From Listeria seeligeri serovar 1/2b str. SLCC3954 (GTDB taxonomy: Bacteria > Bacillota > Bacilli > Lactobacillales > Listeriaceae), in NCBI RefSeq assembly GCF_000027145.1, contig NC_013891.1, forward strand, positions 2,666,001 through 2,730,000: DNA of 64,000 nucleotides, in the 5' to 3' direction. Both the position numbers and the translations under genes were made by a program. Position 1 is the stretch's first letter; the number at the start of each line of letters is the position of its first letter. Positions 19,405 to 27,462 of this stretch are shown here, in pieces. The notes beneath the pieces were generated by a model. That model saw nothing but the letters and a program-made list of their open reading frames with translations. It searched no databases and was not told the origin of the DNA.

Positions 19405-19448
19405 TTTCAGCACTCCATTCAATTGTTTTGTAACCCTTTTCATTCATC

Positions 19449-19477
19449 ATTATATATCCAACTATCAATATTGTAAA
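19449..19477 (-). promoter_or_regulatory. sigma-A promoter of the PTS/glycosidase operon
   Basis: On the minus strand TTTACA (19472-19477) and TATAAT (19449-19454) are exactly 17 bp apart. An inverted repeat, TATATCCAA near 19453-19461 and TTGGATATA near 19511-19519, brackets the promoter from the -10 to about -65 and is the best candidate operator for the adjacent GntR protein. Confidence 0.7.
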
Positions 19478-19522
19478 TACTTTTATTATAAAAAGATATG
19501 TCTTTTGTTTTTGGATATATAA

Positions 19523-19554
19523 AAAACGCGATAGCTATGCGACTATCGCGTTAA
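19523..19554 (-). terminator. intrinsic terminator after the GntR gene
   Basis: AACGCGATAG (19525-19534) and CTATCGCGTT (19543-19552) form a 10-bp stem followed on the minus strand by TTTTTT. It separates the regulator from the operon. Confidence 0.88.
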
Positions 19555-19557
19555 AAA

Positions 19558-20277
19558 TCATCTAATATTTATAGCATGAAATTCATATTTATCTGCCCGA
19601 TATTTCGTATTTGAGTATTCAAATGGTTGGCCGTTATCCAAATAAGCCACCTGCTCGATATTTAAAATGGGCGTTACATCCTCTATAGCTAAATATTCTT
19701 TTTCAAAGTCGGTTGGCATCACTGCACTAACTGTTTTATGGGCGCTTTGTATCGAAAAACCAAGGACTGACTCAATGTATGTATAAATAGAGCTCGCGAC
19801 AATATCCATTCTCAAACCAGAAATAAGATTAATTGGCATAAAACATTCTTCTAATGCATGTGGTTTTTTATCGATTTTCCGTACTCGAATAATATGATAA
19901 ACAAAATCTAACTCAGAAATTCGGAGTTTATTTAAAGTCGCTTCGTCCGGATTGATAATTTCAAATTTCAAAATATCCGAACTAACATTTTTATGCTTAT
20001 TTTCCTCTGAAAAACCCATAAATTGCATTGATTGTAACACATCTGCATCAGGATTTTCTACATCCTTTACAAAAGTTCCCGCTCCCCGTCGCTTCACAAC
20101 CAAGCCTTCCAAAACCAGCTGATCCATTGCCTTTTTCACTGTAATTCGGCTTGTATCATATTCCTCGCACATTTCTTTTTCGAGTGGCAATTGATCATTT
20201 TGCTTATAGAAACCGCTTAGTATTTTCTTTCTCAAATCAAAAGCGATCGTTTCATATTTAAGTATCTTTGTGCTCAT
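19558..20277 (-). CDS. GntR/HutC-family regulator of the sugar island
   Basis: A 239-residue regulator: N-terminal winged helix (KEMCEEYDTSRITVKKAMDQ spans residues 35-54; KRRGAGTFV wing follows) and a C-terminal UTRA effector-binding domain, as in TreR and YydK-type sugar-phosphate responsive repressors. It lies immediately upstream of the PTS/GH operon in the same orientation with its own terminator, so it is probably the local repressor, responding to the imported sugar phosphate. AAGGAAG lies 9 nt before the ATG. A TATAAT hexamer precedes it near 20305. Confidence 0.88.
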   Translation of the reverse strand: MSTKILKYETIAFDLRKKILSGFYKQNDQLPLEKEMCEEYDTSRITVKKAMDQLVLEGLVVKRRGAGTFVKDVENPDADVLQSMQFMGFSEENKHKNVSSDILKFEIINPDEATLNKLRISELDFVYHIIRVRKIDKKPHALEECFMPINLISGLRMDIVASSIYTYIESVLGFSIQSAHKTVSAVMPTDFEKEYLAIEDVTPILNIEQVAYLDNGQPFEYSNTKYRADKYEFHAINIR

Positions 20278-20328
20278 GACATCATTCTTCCTTTTTGGTT
20301 TTATTATAGCATATCTATACTAACCGCG

Positions 20329-20372
20329 AAAAAAATCTACCATTCCAAGTTACCAAGGTCTAGTAGATTTTT
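20329..20372 (-). terminator. terminator of the dnaX-recR-yaaL operon
   Basis: AAAAATCTAC (20331-20340) and GTAGATTTTT (20363-20372) form a stem with a structured loop (CCAAG/CTTGG), with a T-run on the minus-strand 3' side. Confidence 0.8.
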
Positions 20373-20376
20373 ATAA

Positions 20377-20619
20377 TTATTTTTTCAGTTGTCTTTTCCG
20401 AGCTTCTTTAAAGAGATAAAAATAACGCGCTTCAGCTTTTTTCTCTTCATATTCTAAATTGGGGTCATATTCAAAGCTTTTACGCAACAGAACTTTTTGT
20501 TTGTGCCAGTTTTCTTGCGTTACTTCAATTAACTCCATCAGATAAGCATCATAGGATTTGTGCAGTTTACCAATCTTTTTTTCTTTTTTTCGGCCAAACT
20601 TATTACTTCTGGACTCCAT
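20377..20619 (-). CDS. yaaL: DUF2508 protein (YaaL family)
   Basis: An 80-residue, highly charged, predicted all-helical cytosolic protein of unknown function. Position directly after recR and the C-terminal EARYFYLFKEARKR segment match the Bacillus YaaL family. GAGGTGAT precedes the ATG. It follows recR by 14 nt and ends the replication/repair operon. Confidence 0.85.
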   Translation of the reverse strand: MESRSNKFGRKKEKKIGKLHKSYDAYLMELIEVTQENWHKQKVLLRKSFEYDPNLEYEEKKAEARYFYLFKEARKRQLKK

Positions 20620-20633
20620 TTTATCACCTCGGT

Positions 20634-21230
20634 TTATACTTCTCTTCGTCCTTCCATGGCTTTTGAGAGCGTCACTTCATCAGCGTATTCCAAATCTCCG
20701 CCAACTGGAAGACCATGTGCTATTCTAGTTATCTTTATGCCTGATGGTTTTAGCAAGCGCGAAATATACATCGCAGTTGCCTCTCCCTCCACATTAGGGT
20801 TCGTCGCTAAAATAACTTCCTCTATAGTGTCATCTTGCAATCGTTTGAGTAAGTCTGGAATATTAATATCTTCTGGTCCAATCCCATCCATTGGCGAAAT
20901 TGTCCCATGAAGCACGTGGTATAAACCATGAAAATCACGCATTTTTTCCATAGCGATAACATCTTTTGATTCTTGTACTACACAAATAATGCTGCGGTCA
21001 CGAGAAGTGTCTACGCAAATGTAGCAAGGATCTTTATCAGTAATATGTCCACAAACAGAACAAAAGCTCAAGTTACGTTTTGCATCAACTAGCGCTTTTG
21101 CAAAGTCTAACACATCGTCTTCTTTCATATCAAGCACATAAAATGCGAGTCTCGCTGCCGATTTGGGTCCGATACCCGGTAATTTCATAAAACTGTCCAT
21201 TAATTTCGTTATCGGCTCAGGATAATGCAT
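20634..21230 (-). CDS. recR: recombination mediator RecR
   Basis: RecR loads RecA at gaps with RecO. The 198 residues show the N-terminal helix-hairpin-helix ([17 protein letters not shown]), the four-Cys zinc finger (CSVCGH and CYIC) and the Toprim segment with [11 protein letters not shown]. The start at 21230 (MHYPEP) follows GAGGAA by about 8 nt and gives the usual family length; 11 more in-frame codons upstream run toward the parS site. Part of the conserved dnaX-ebfC-recR order, although a strong hairpin lies between ebfC and recR. Confidence 0.96.
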   Translation of the reverse strand: MHYPEPITKLMDSFMKLPGIGPKSAARLAFYVLDMKEDDVLDFAKALVDAKRNLSFCSVCGHITDKDPCYICVDTSRDRSIICVVQESKDVIAMEKMRDFHGLYHVLHGTISPMDGIGPEDINIPDLLKRLQDDTIEEVILATNPNVEGEATAMYISRLLKPSGIKITRIAHGLPVGGDLEYADEVTLSKAMEGRREV

Positions 21231-21263
21231 ATCTCGTCTTCCTCTCACCTTCAAAGTACACAA

Positions 21264-21279
21264 TGTTTCACGTGAAACA
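21264..21279. promoter_or_regulatory. parS: parS site (ParB/Spo0J binding)
   Basis: TGTTTCACGTGAAACA is a perfect 16-bp palindrome matching the conserved bacterial parS sequence. It lies between the start of recR and the terminator after ebfC. ParB would nucleate here for origin segregation and SMC loading. Confidence 0.93.
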
Positions 21280-21294
21280 TTCTTTTAAAAATAG

Positions 21295-21327
21295 TTGAGA
21301 CTCTTGTATTTTAGCCAAGAGTCTCAA
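21295..21327 (-). terminator. strong hairpin between ebfC and recR
   Basis: TTGAGACTCTTG and CAAGAGTCTCAA form a perfect 12-bp stem with a 9-nt loop, followed on the minus strand by ACTATTTTT. It should terminate or attenuate dnaX-ebfC transcription before recR. Confidence 0.78.
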
Positions 21328-21338
21328 ACCAAACAATA

Positions 21339-21656
21339 TTACATTCCAGGAAGATTTAATCCTTGTGTGAATTTGCCCATTGTTTGTGAAGTTGTATCTT
21401 CAATTTGTTTTAATACATCATTTGTAGCTGCAAGTACTAAATCTTGTAGCATTTCGATATCTTCTGGATCTACTACTTCTTCGTTAATAACAACATCAGT
21501 AATGACACGTTTACCAGTAGCTTTCACTGTAACCATCCCGCCACCAGCTGTTCCAGTAAACTCTTGTACTTCTAAATCAGCTTGAGCTTTCGCCATTTCT
21601 TTTTGCATTTTTTGCATTTGTTTCATCATACCTTGCATATTTCCCATTCCACGCAT
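21339..21656 (-). CDS. ebfC: nucleoid-associated protein EbfC/YaaK
   Basis: A 105-residue YbaB/EbfC-family DNA-binding protein that acts as a dimer at the nucleoid. The Met/Gln-rich N-terminal helix ([18 protein letters not shown]) and the central [18 protein letters not shown] strand region are diagnostic. AGGAGAT precedes the ATG. It is 29 nt after dnaX. Confidence 0.95.
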
Positions 21657-21685
21657 GAATAATCTCCTCTTTCTTCTATTGTTTT

Positions 21686-23422
21686 TTAATCTTTAATTTC
21701 AAGCAAATCTTCACCAACTAGTTTTGTTGCTTCTAATACAAATGGATCTTCAGCTGGTTTTCTAGCTTCTGGACTTGCGCCTTCCTCTGCACTTACATCG
21801 CCGCCATGACTATGAAGGAAATTCTCTCTTACATCAGCCCATTGATCTTCTGGGATTCCAATAAAAGTATAATTCACTTTTGTAAGTCGCGCAATACTCG
21901 ACGTAATGGTTTCTACAAAGTTCGGATTATCCATCGCCATTTGGCAGTGAATCTCATGCTTAAATTTTAACACAAAAGTGTCTTGAGATGCAGCCACAGG
22001 TTCCGCATCATTCAAAAGTGCTGCTTGAGATGCCATCAACATTGATAACAACTCACCCCAACAACCACGGATTAATTGCAGATTCTCCTTCTTGGCCTCA
22101 CCTAACACATGATTAATTTTTCCAATCGGCGCTTTAAATTGCTTCCCGTTGTTGATTTGTTTTTTAGCACCGCCACGATTTTGAGCTGGTTTTTCAGTAG
22201 GTGCCACTCCCGCTCCGCTTGCGATTTGCTTTTTGAGTGTTTGGAGTTCTTGTTGCATTTGTTCCATTTGGTGTTTTAAATCTGCTACATCGCCGCTTGC
22301 TGGTGCTTCGTTTGTTACTATATTTCCAGAAGCTACTGAACCAGTTTGTGTTAATTGCACAAGCGCTACCTCTACATAAATACCTGGATGATTCGAAAAA
22401 CGCATTTGTTGCTGTGCAGTATTTAAAATCTTCACAAACTCATATATTTTTAGCGAGTCAGCTCGTTTCGCAAGTGCCACAAAATCATCATCAACCAAAG
22501 CTCGCTCCAAAGTTTCTTCCAAATTAGGAGCTTTTTGGTAAAGCAATACGTCTCTAAAGAATACTAGTAAATCTTCTACAAGTCGAACTGGATCTTTTCC
22601 CTCTGCAAGTAAAGCTGTTAAGGTCGAAATTGCTTCTGCCGCATCACCATCAAAAGCTGCACTAACAAGTTTAGTTAGCAGGCCTTGTGCAACAGACCCG
22701 GTAATCTCAAGCGCATCTTCTACGGTAACTTCTTCTGAACCGTAAGAAATCACCTGGTCAAGCAAGCTGAGTGCATCACGCATCCCACCTTCAGCTGCAC
22801 GTGCCACAATCATCAGCGCTTTTTCATCATAAGGAATCTTTTCCTCTTTCAAAATGAACTCCAGACGTCCAATAATATCTTGTGTCGTGATCCGTTTGAA
22901 ATCGAATCGTTGTACACGCGAAATAATTGTCAGCGGTAGCTTATGTGGCTCTGTTGTTGCCAAAATAAAAATGACATGTTTTGGCGGTTCTTCTAGCGTT
23001 TTTAGTAGCGCATTAAACGCTCCCGTCGATAACATATGCACTTCATCAATAATATATACTTTATATTTCGCCACAGTCGGCGCATATTTCACTTTTTCCC
23101 GGATATCCCGAATCTCTTCAACCCCGTTATTACTGGCAGCATCAATTTCAAGAACATCTGGTATAGAGCCATCCGTTGTTCCTTTGCAAATTTCACACTC
23201 ATTGCAAGGCTCCCCGTCATGACCATGTTCACAGTTAATCGCCTTCGCAAAAATTTTCGCCGCACTAGTCTTCCCAGTCCCCCTAGGTCCCGAAAACAGA
23301 TAAGCATGCGAAGTTTTATTTTGTATAATGGCATTTTTAAGCGTTTTCGTCACATGTTCCTGTCCTACAACATCCTGAAACGACTGCGGCCGAAAAACCC
23401 GATACAAAGCCTGATACGCCAT
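21686..23422 (-). CDS. dnaX: DNA polymerase III subunit tau/gamma
   Basis: The clamp-loader ATPase that also tethers polymerase and helicase. In 578 residues: Walker [14 protein letters not shown] (about 44-56), a zinc module with [16 protein letters not shown], Walker B DEVHML, the SRC-type motif [10 protein letters not shown], and a basic, low-complexity linker (about 390-450) before the C-terminal tau region. No E. coli-type slippery A-AAA-AAG was seen, so only the full-length tau form is predicted. First gene of the operon; its upstream side holds an unusual tandem repeat. Confidence 0.96.
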
Positions 23423-23477
23423 CTGCCACTCTCCTCACCTAAAACCTTTTTAGTAGTTTTATTATAACGTATTGTTG

Positions 23478-23708
23478 AAAAACTTTCAAAACGTACTTTG
23501 TTTTGAATTTTAGTTTTTCAATATAAATCCGAGCATCGCGATGATTTAATCCTTCCTAAAACTTTCAAAACGTACTTTGTTTTGATTTACTTCTTCAATA
23601 TAAATCCGAGCATCGCGATGATTTAATCCTTCCTAAAACTTTCAAAACGTACTTTGTTTTGATCTACTTCTTCAATATAAATCTGAGCATAGCGATGATT
23701 TAATCCGT
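23478..23708. repeat. three-copy 77-79 bp tandem repeat upstream of dnaX
   Basis: Units begin at about 23478, 23557 and 23634 (ACTTTC recurs with periods of 79 and 77 bp). Each has two dyads: TCAAAAC-7 nt-GTTTTGA (23486-23506 in the first) and CATCGCGATG (23534-23543); the third copy's second dyad is degenerate (CATAGCGATG). Read on the minus strand, each unit opens a frame beginning GLNH and running into ARIYIE or AQIYIE without a start codon. Function unknown. Confidence 0.9.
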
Positions 23709-23733
23709 AAACCTAACAAAATCACGCTATCCC

Positions 23734-23768
23734 CAAAAAAAGAACCAGACTCCCAAAAGCCCGATTCC
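23734..23768 (-). terminator. terminator of the DUF3284/PTS operon
   Basis: On the minus strand GAATCGGGC pairs (with several G-U pairs) to the GTCTGGTTC side, followed by TTTTTTT. It lies just after the stop of the DUF3284 gene. Confidence 0.65.
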
Positions 23769-23777
23769 CATTTCTAT

Positions 23778-24242
23778 CTATTGTTCACTTTTAGCTGCTA
23801 ATTTTTCTTGTTTCTTCTTACTTTCATTAATAACTGACAGCTCAATTGATTTCAGTAAGTTTTTTACCCGTTTCTTCCGGAAAAAACCAAACATAAAGCC
23901 AACAATGATATTATTCATTTTATTTAAGGATTTTTCTGTTTCAATTAATTCGTTATATGTCACTTCACATGTTGTTTCGCTTGTGGATTTTATCGTATAA
24001 GTTGTTGTATGTGTATTCACTCGGCTGCTTGTTTCAAATTGATATAGTTCGTAAGGTTTTACTTGAACGATTTTGGTTGTTGCAAGGGCGCCATTAGACA
24101 TCGTTCTTTGATATTTATGTCCTTCTAATTTATGTCTTTGAACTGTTTTTCCTGTAGCATTTTTCACATCATAAATCGCTGAGCTGACGATAGTATCAAA
24201 ACACTCTTTTTGAGATATATACAATTTCTGAGTTACATTCAC
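23778..24242 (-). CDS. DUF3284 family protein
   Basis: A 154-residue protein resembling the DUF3284 family, which is typically found in cellobiose-type PTS operons. It is mainly beta-strand with Thr-rich segments (SSRVNTHTTTYTIKSTSE) and a short hydrophobic stretch IIVGFMFGFF near residue 112 followed by basic residues, suggesting membrane association. A START/SRPBCC-like lipid- or ligand-binding fold is possible. It overlaps the preceding 69-residue membrane protein gene by 4 nt (ATGA), so they are co-translated. Function unknown. Confidence 0.75.
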   Translation of the reverse strand: MNVTQKLYISQKECFDTIVSSAIYDVKNATGKTVQRHKLEGHKYQRTMSNGALATTKIVQVKPYELYQFETSSRVNTHTTTYTIKSTSETTCEVTYNELIETEKSLNKMNNIIVGFMFGFFRKKRVKNLLKSIELSVINESKKKQEKLAAKSEQ

Positions 24243-24448
24243 TTTTCAATCGACTCCTTCTTATTCTTTTCTTTCTTATCTTTGCGCAGTTTTAGCACGA
24301 TAAAAAGGCAACCAATTAAAACAACCACAAGTCCGGTAACTAACAGCGGCACACTAGCCATCCCGTCTTTTCCATAAGAAGGACTAAACATAATAATAAT
24401 AAGACCGATACTAATTATAAATAGTGCATTAACAATTTTCATTTTCAA
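24239..24448 (-). CDS. small membrane protein, two transmembrane helices
   Basis: A 69-residue protein with two hydrophobic helices (ALFIISIGLIIIMF and VPLLVTGLVVVLIGCLFIVL) and a strongly basic/acidic C-terminal tail rich in Lys and Glu. It overlaps both neighbours by 4 nt and so is translationally coupled in the PTS IIC operon. I do not recognise a functional family. Confidence 0.75.
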   Translation of the reverse strand: MKMKIVNALFIISIGLIIIMFSPSYGKDGMASVPLLVTGLVVVLIGCLFIVLKLRKDKKEKNKKESIEK

Positions 24449-24666
24449 CCCACACTAACTTGGAAATAGAGTACAGAGCCTATTTCAGTTGCTTTTATTG
24501 TTTCTTTGGCGATTTTTGCTGCTTTTTCTTCGTCCTCGATGTTGGTTTCAAAAGTCAGTTTCATACCTTGCTCGGCTATTTTTTTAAAAGTTACGCCGTC
24601 TTTATCGTGTGTTTCTAGTAGTTCAGTAATATAATCACGTTTCATTGGGCAATTAAGAATAATCAT
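24445..24666 (-). CDS. small conserved protein of the PTS operon
   Basis: A 73-residue soluble protein with an alternating beta/alpha pattern (strand MIILNCPM, helix RDYITELLETHDK, strand KLTFETNIE, helix EEKAAKIAKETIK, strand SVLYFQVSV), compatible with a ferredoxin-like fold. AGGAGGAGG lies about 8 nt before the ATG. It follows the PTS IIC gene across a hairpin. Function unknown. Confidence 0.75.
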   Translation of the reverse strand: MIILNCPMKRDYITELLETHDKDGVTFKKIAEQGMKLTFETNIEDEEKAAKIAKETIKATEIGSVLYFQVSVG

Positions 24667-24752
24667 TTAAAAAACCTCCTCCTATATAGTTTAACTGTAT
24701 CTCTTCCGACTTGCAATGAATAAAAATGGTGCAGGAATTCCTACATGATAGA

Positions 24753-24785
24753 CTGGCTAGGCACAAATGAAATGCACCTAGCCAG
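24753..24785 (-). terminator. intra-operon hairpin after PTS IIC
   Basis: CTGGCTAGG and CCTAGCCAG form a perfect 9-bp stem with a 15-nt loop and no T-run. It may be an RNA-processing or stabilising element setting IIC apart from the three small downstream genes. Confidence 0.55.
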
Positions 24786-24798
24786 AATCTAATTATTT

Positions 24799-26163
24799 CT
24801 AAGCTTTCATTTCTTCTTCTGGAACACCAACCCGATTTGCGGTAATAACAAATGGTACCCAAATCAAGAAGGCGACGACCATATTTATGAGTGAAATCAC
24901 CGGTGCCATCCAGTCTCCTCCAGTTGCTAGGAATGAATTCAAGAGTGGCGGCATTACCCAAACTACAGCAATCTTAACTGGCCCAACCAGCCCAAGAGTT
25001 GTTGCAAAGTAAGCGATTGTTACCATTACCATTGGCGCTACAATGAATGGTATTAGGTAGATAGTGTTTAATACAATCGGTAAACCAAACATGATTGGTT
25101 CATTGATATTAAATATACCTGGCGCGAGAGACAGTTTCGCGACCGTTCGTGCATCTGCTCGTTTCGAGAACATTAGTAACGCAATAATTAATACGAGCGT
25201 TCCACCTGATCCTCCCATCCACACATAAGCATCGAAAGAACCACGTACCCATTCGAAAGGAAGTTTAACACCTTCTTGTGCAGCACTAATGTTTTGCAGT
25301 TGTGCAGTCCCCCAAAGCGATTCTAGAACTGGTGCAAGAACGTTCGGCCCGTGAATCCCAAAGAACCATAGTAGTTGCACTAAGAATGTAACTAGTAAGA
25401 CAGCGCCATACCCTTGCGAAAGTGATAACAATGGCTCTTGAATTGTTTTAGAAATCCAAGTAATAACATCCATATTAGTAATTTTGAAGAATGCCCAGTC
25501 AATAATACCAACAACATAAAGAGCCACAAGCGCAGGAATAATCGCTGCAAAAGCTTTACTTACTGCCGGCGGAACTGTATCAGGCATTTTAATAATAATA
25601 TTTCTACGCATTAATTTCGCATAAATAATAGTTGAAATAAAACCGAAAATCATTGCCGTAAACAAACCAGTACCATTTACTTGGCTAAGGCTAAAGAACC
25701 CATAAATCCCAGCAAATTCTTTTGGTAGTGTATTTACATCAAAATTAGCATTAGAAGCCGCAATCGCAGCTTTTACTGCATCTAAGCTAACAGTAACCGT
25801 TAAGTTCATGACAAAAGCAGCAAGTGATACTAGCCCCCCAGCTAGACGATCCACTTCATACACTTTTGATAAATTATACCCGAGTGAAAAAGCAAAGATA
25901 ATAGAGACAATTGCTAAAGTCCCATTATATACATATCCATTAACTTCAATCAGCGGTTGCATAGCTGAAACAAAACCTGTCCATCCCCAGTCAGTTGGAA
26001 AATCTCTGAAAAATGCATTTAGAAGTACTGCAATTGAACCAGCCATTGTAATTGGCATTGTTGAAATAAAAGCATCACGCAATGCAACTAAATGTTTTTG
26101 CGAACCAATTTTTGCAGCTACTGGCACAAAATACTTTTCTAAAAATGCTGTTAATCCATTCAT
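24799..26163 (-). CDS. PTS lactose/cellobiose-family EIIC permease
   Basis: A 454-residue polytopic permease of the CelB class, with signatures MPDTVPPAVSKAFAAI, FGIHGPNVLAP and APGIFNINEPIMFGLPIVLN. No EIIA or EIIB is encoded in this operon, so it must share those of another locus (for example the island at 12988-19404). The ATG at 26163 (MNGLTAF) is 6 nt after GGGAGGA and is preferred to a start five codons upstream. Likely transports a beta-glucoside or diacetylchitobiose-like disaccharide; the exact substrate is not visible. Confidence 0.93.
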   Translation of the reverse strand: MNGLTAFLEKYFVPVAAKIGSQKHLVALRDAFISTMPITMAGSIAVLLNAFFRDFPTDWGWTGFVSAMQPLIEVNGYVYNGTLAIVSIIFAFSLGYNLSKVYEVDRLAGGLVSLAAFVMNLTVTVSLDAVKAAIAASNANFDVNTLPKEFAGIYGFFSLSQVNGTGLFTAMIFGFISTIIYAKLMRRNIIIKMPDTVPPAVSKAFAAIIPALVALYVVGIIDWAFFKITNMDVITWISKTIQEPLLSLSQGYGAVLLVTFLVQLLWFFGIHGPNVLAPVLESLWGTAQLQNISAAQEGVKLPFEWVRGSFDAYVWMGGSGGTLVLIIALLMFSKRADARTVAKLSLAPGIFNINEPIMFGLPIVLNTIYLIPFIVAPMVMVTIAYFATTLGLVGPVKIAVVWVMPPLLNSFLATGGDWMAPVISLINMVVAFLIWVPFVITANRVGVPEEEMKA

Positions 26164-26496
26164 TTTATATCCTCCCATTTACCTTTTTTTATTTATCGCT
26201 CATCTCTTCAAACAAAATATAATTTCTATGTATACATCCCTTTAAGCTAATCAGCTATATCTGTTTACTTTATTCTTAATAATCCCCATTACTAAAAATA
26301 AATCAGATGGAACCTTCTGCACTCCTCGTGAAATAGTGGGAGCCCTCCTCTCCGCTTCATGATAAGGCTTACATTTAGATTCACTTTTAACTATTGCAAT
26401 TTCTGTGCCAAGTTTCTTAAATGTTCTGTGGATACAAAAATCACTTGCGCTTAGTATCTTTTTTGCTAAAAACTAATGCTTACACACATAACGAAA

Positions 26497-26533
26497 AAAA
26501 CTGTGTAAGTAAGCGCTAACATTACACAGTTTT
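26497..26533. promoter_or_regulatory. cre-like site (26508-26521) in the loop of a 12-bp inverted repeat
   Basis: AAAACTGTGTAA and TTACACAGTTTT are perfect arms around AGTAAGCGCTAACA, which matches the cre consensus at 13 of 14 positions (the site shares one base with each arm). On the minus strand the hairpin is followed by a T7 run, so it could also terminate leftward transcription toward the PTS gene. Confidence 0.6.
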
Positions 26534-26539
26534 ACTAAT

Positions 26540-26567
26540 TTGTTCTAATTCTTTTTTGTGTTATAAT
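26540..26567 (+). promoter_or_regulatory. sigma-A promoter of the 53-residue gene
   Basis: TTGTTC (26540-26545) and TATAAT (26562-26567), 16-bp spacing. Confidence 0.6.
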
Positions 26568-26608
26568 GAGCATAAAGTAAGTAATACGAATAGTTTGAGG
26601 TGAAATTG

Positions 26609-26770
26609 ATGGCTGTTAAGCGCGACATGCCGGAAGAGTCCAAAAATAGCAAAGTTGTTAAAAAAGAGCATTTTTCGATTATTTTTCCGGATGACATAAA
26701 AGTTCCGAAAACCGAAAAGGAATTAGACGAAGATACGAAAAACAACTCCGATTCAAATCCTGAAAAATAA
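26609..26770 (+). CDS. 53-residue charged hypothetical protein
   Basis: A small, highly charged protein (MAVKRDMPEE at the start, NSDSNPEK at the end) with one short hydrophobic strand HFSIIFPDDIKVP. GAGGTGA lies 6 nt before the ATG, and it has a promoter upstream and a strong terminator downstream, so it is a stand-alone expressed unit. No family recognised. I recall a hypothetical gene at this position in EGD-e. Confidence 0.72.
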   Translation: MAVKRDMPEESKNSKVVKKEHFSIIFPDDIKVPKTEKELDEDTKNNSDSNPEK

Positions 26771-26788
26771 CAGTTCTTCTCTAATGAC

Positions 26789-26820
26789 AAAAAGTGCACC
26801 CATTATGGATGCACTTTTTG
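26789..26820. terminator. bidirectional terminator
   Basis: AAAAAGTGCA and TGCACTTTTT arms around an 11-nt loop with A/T runs on both sides, between convergent genes. Confidence 0.88.
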
Positions 26821-27462
26821 CTATTTTATTGAGAAAATCACCATTTTTTTATCATCATCAATCCGCACTTTAACGTCCATCCCAAGTTTGTCGTGGAAAA
26901 GCTCGGTGACATCTAAGTAGTCATCGTAGCTACCAATGTCGCTTTTTTCGTAGCCTTGTAGAATGGTTGGTTTAATGCGAACGATGTAATCATCTGTTGA
27001 GGTTTCTTGGGGGTTATACGAATAGATTTTCTGGCCAGTTTTATCAAAAAAGTCGTAAGTTGCGTAAGATTCGTCATTTGTAATGTAGACATCTTTTTGC
27101 GTCACATAGGCGTTATCCGCAACACTGTAATCAATTAGACCGGAATAATACTTGTTTGTGGATGGCTCATTTATTTCATATTGTTTATACGCAAGACGGA
27201 ATAAATAATCAATATTATAATAACTATTCACCCGAAAATAAAAATGCTTATCGTCCGATTTCTTATCCACACCAATATCTGTAGCGCTAATCGGGAAGAC
27301 TTCGTATAGTTTGCCATCTATTTCATAGGCAACATCATATTTATCAAATACTTCTTGGCGCTGGAAAAAGCCAAACATAATCGCCAAAATTACTACTATC
27401 CCTACTAGAATAGCTACAATTAAAGCCGGCAGCCACTTCTTTTTTGTTTTTAATTGTTGCAT
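26821..27462 (-). CDS. membrane-anchored hypothetical protein
   Basis: A 213-residue protein with a basic N-terminus (QLKTKKKW), one transmembrane helix (LPALIVAILVGIVVILAIMF, about residues 11-30) and a Tyr/Asp-rich extracytoplasmic domain. The ATG at 27462 (MQQLK) is 8 nt after AAAGGA and is preferred over an ATG 9 nt upstream that abuts the ribosome site. Function unknown; a single-gene unit between two terminators. Confidence 0.78.
   Translation of the reverse strand: MQQLKTKKKWLPALIVAILVGIVVILAIMFGFFQRQEVFDKYDVAYEIDGKLYEVFPISATDIGVDKKSDDKHFYFRVNSYYNIDYLFRLAYKQYEINEPSTNKYYSGLIDYSVADNAYVTQKDVYITNDESYATYDFFDKTGQKIYSYNPQETSTDDYIVRIKPTILQGYEKSDIGSYDDYLDVTELFHDKLGMDVKVRIDDDKKMVIFSIK

Larger units (their letters stand above)
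26164..26608. other. 445-bp divergent intergenic region with inverted repeats and cre
   Basis: No gene is seen. The left part should carry the promoter of the PTS IIC operon, but I find no well-spaced -35/-10 pair. The right part holds a cre-like site inside a hairpin (26497-26533), an overlapping alternative hairpin (26479-26509) and the promoter of a 53-residue gene. Confidence 0.6.

Noticed and set aside
22140-22175. Programmed frameshift site in dnaX
   Set aside because: A TAAAAAACA run is present but does not form an E. coli-type A-AAA-AAG heptamer with a downstream stem, and Bacillota dnaX usually makes only tau.
23478-23708. CRISPR array
   Set aside because: Repeat units are 77-79 bp and contiguous, with no short repeat-unique spacer pattern and no cas genes nearby.
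24653-24961. 102-codon minus-strand frame overlapping the end of PTS IIC
   Set aside because: It is out of frame with the well-supported permease and crosses the intra-operon hairpin.
26545-26799. 84-codon minus-strand frame
   Set aside because: It lies opposite the 53-residue gene and its promoter, and lacks a ribosome site.
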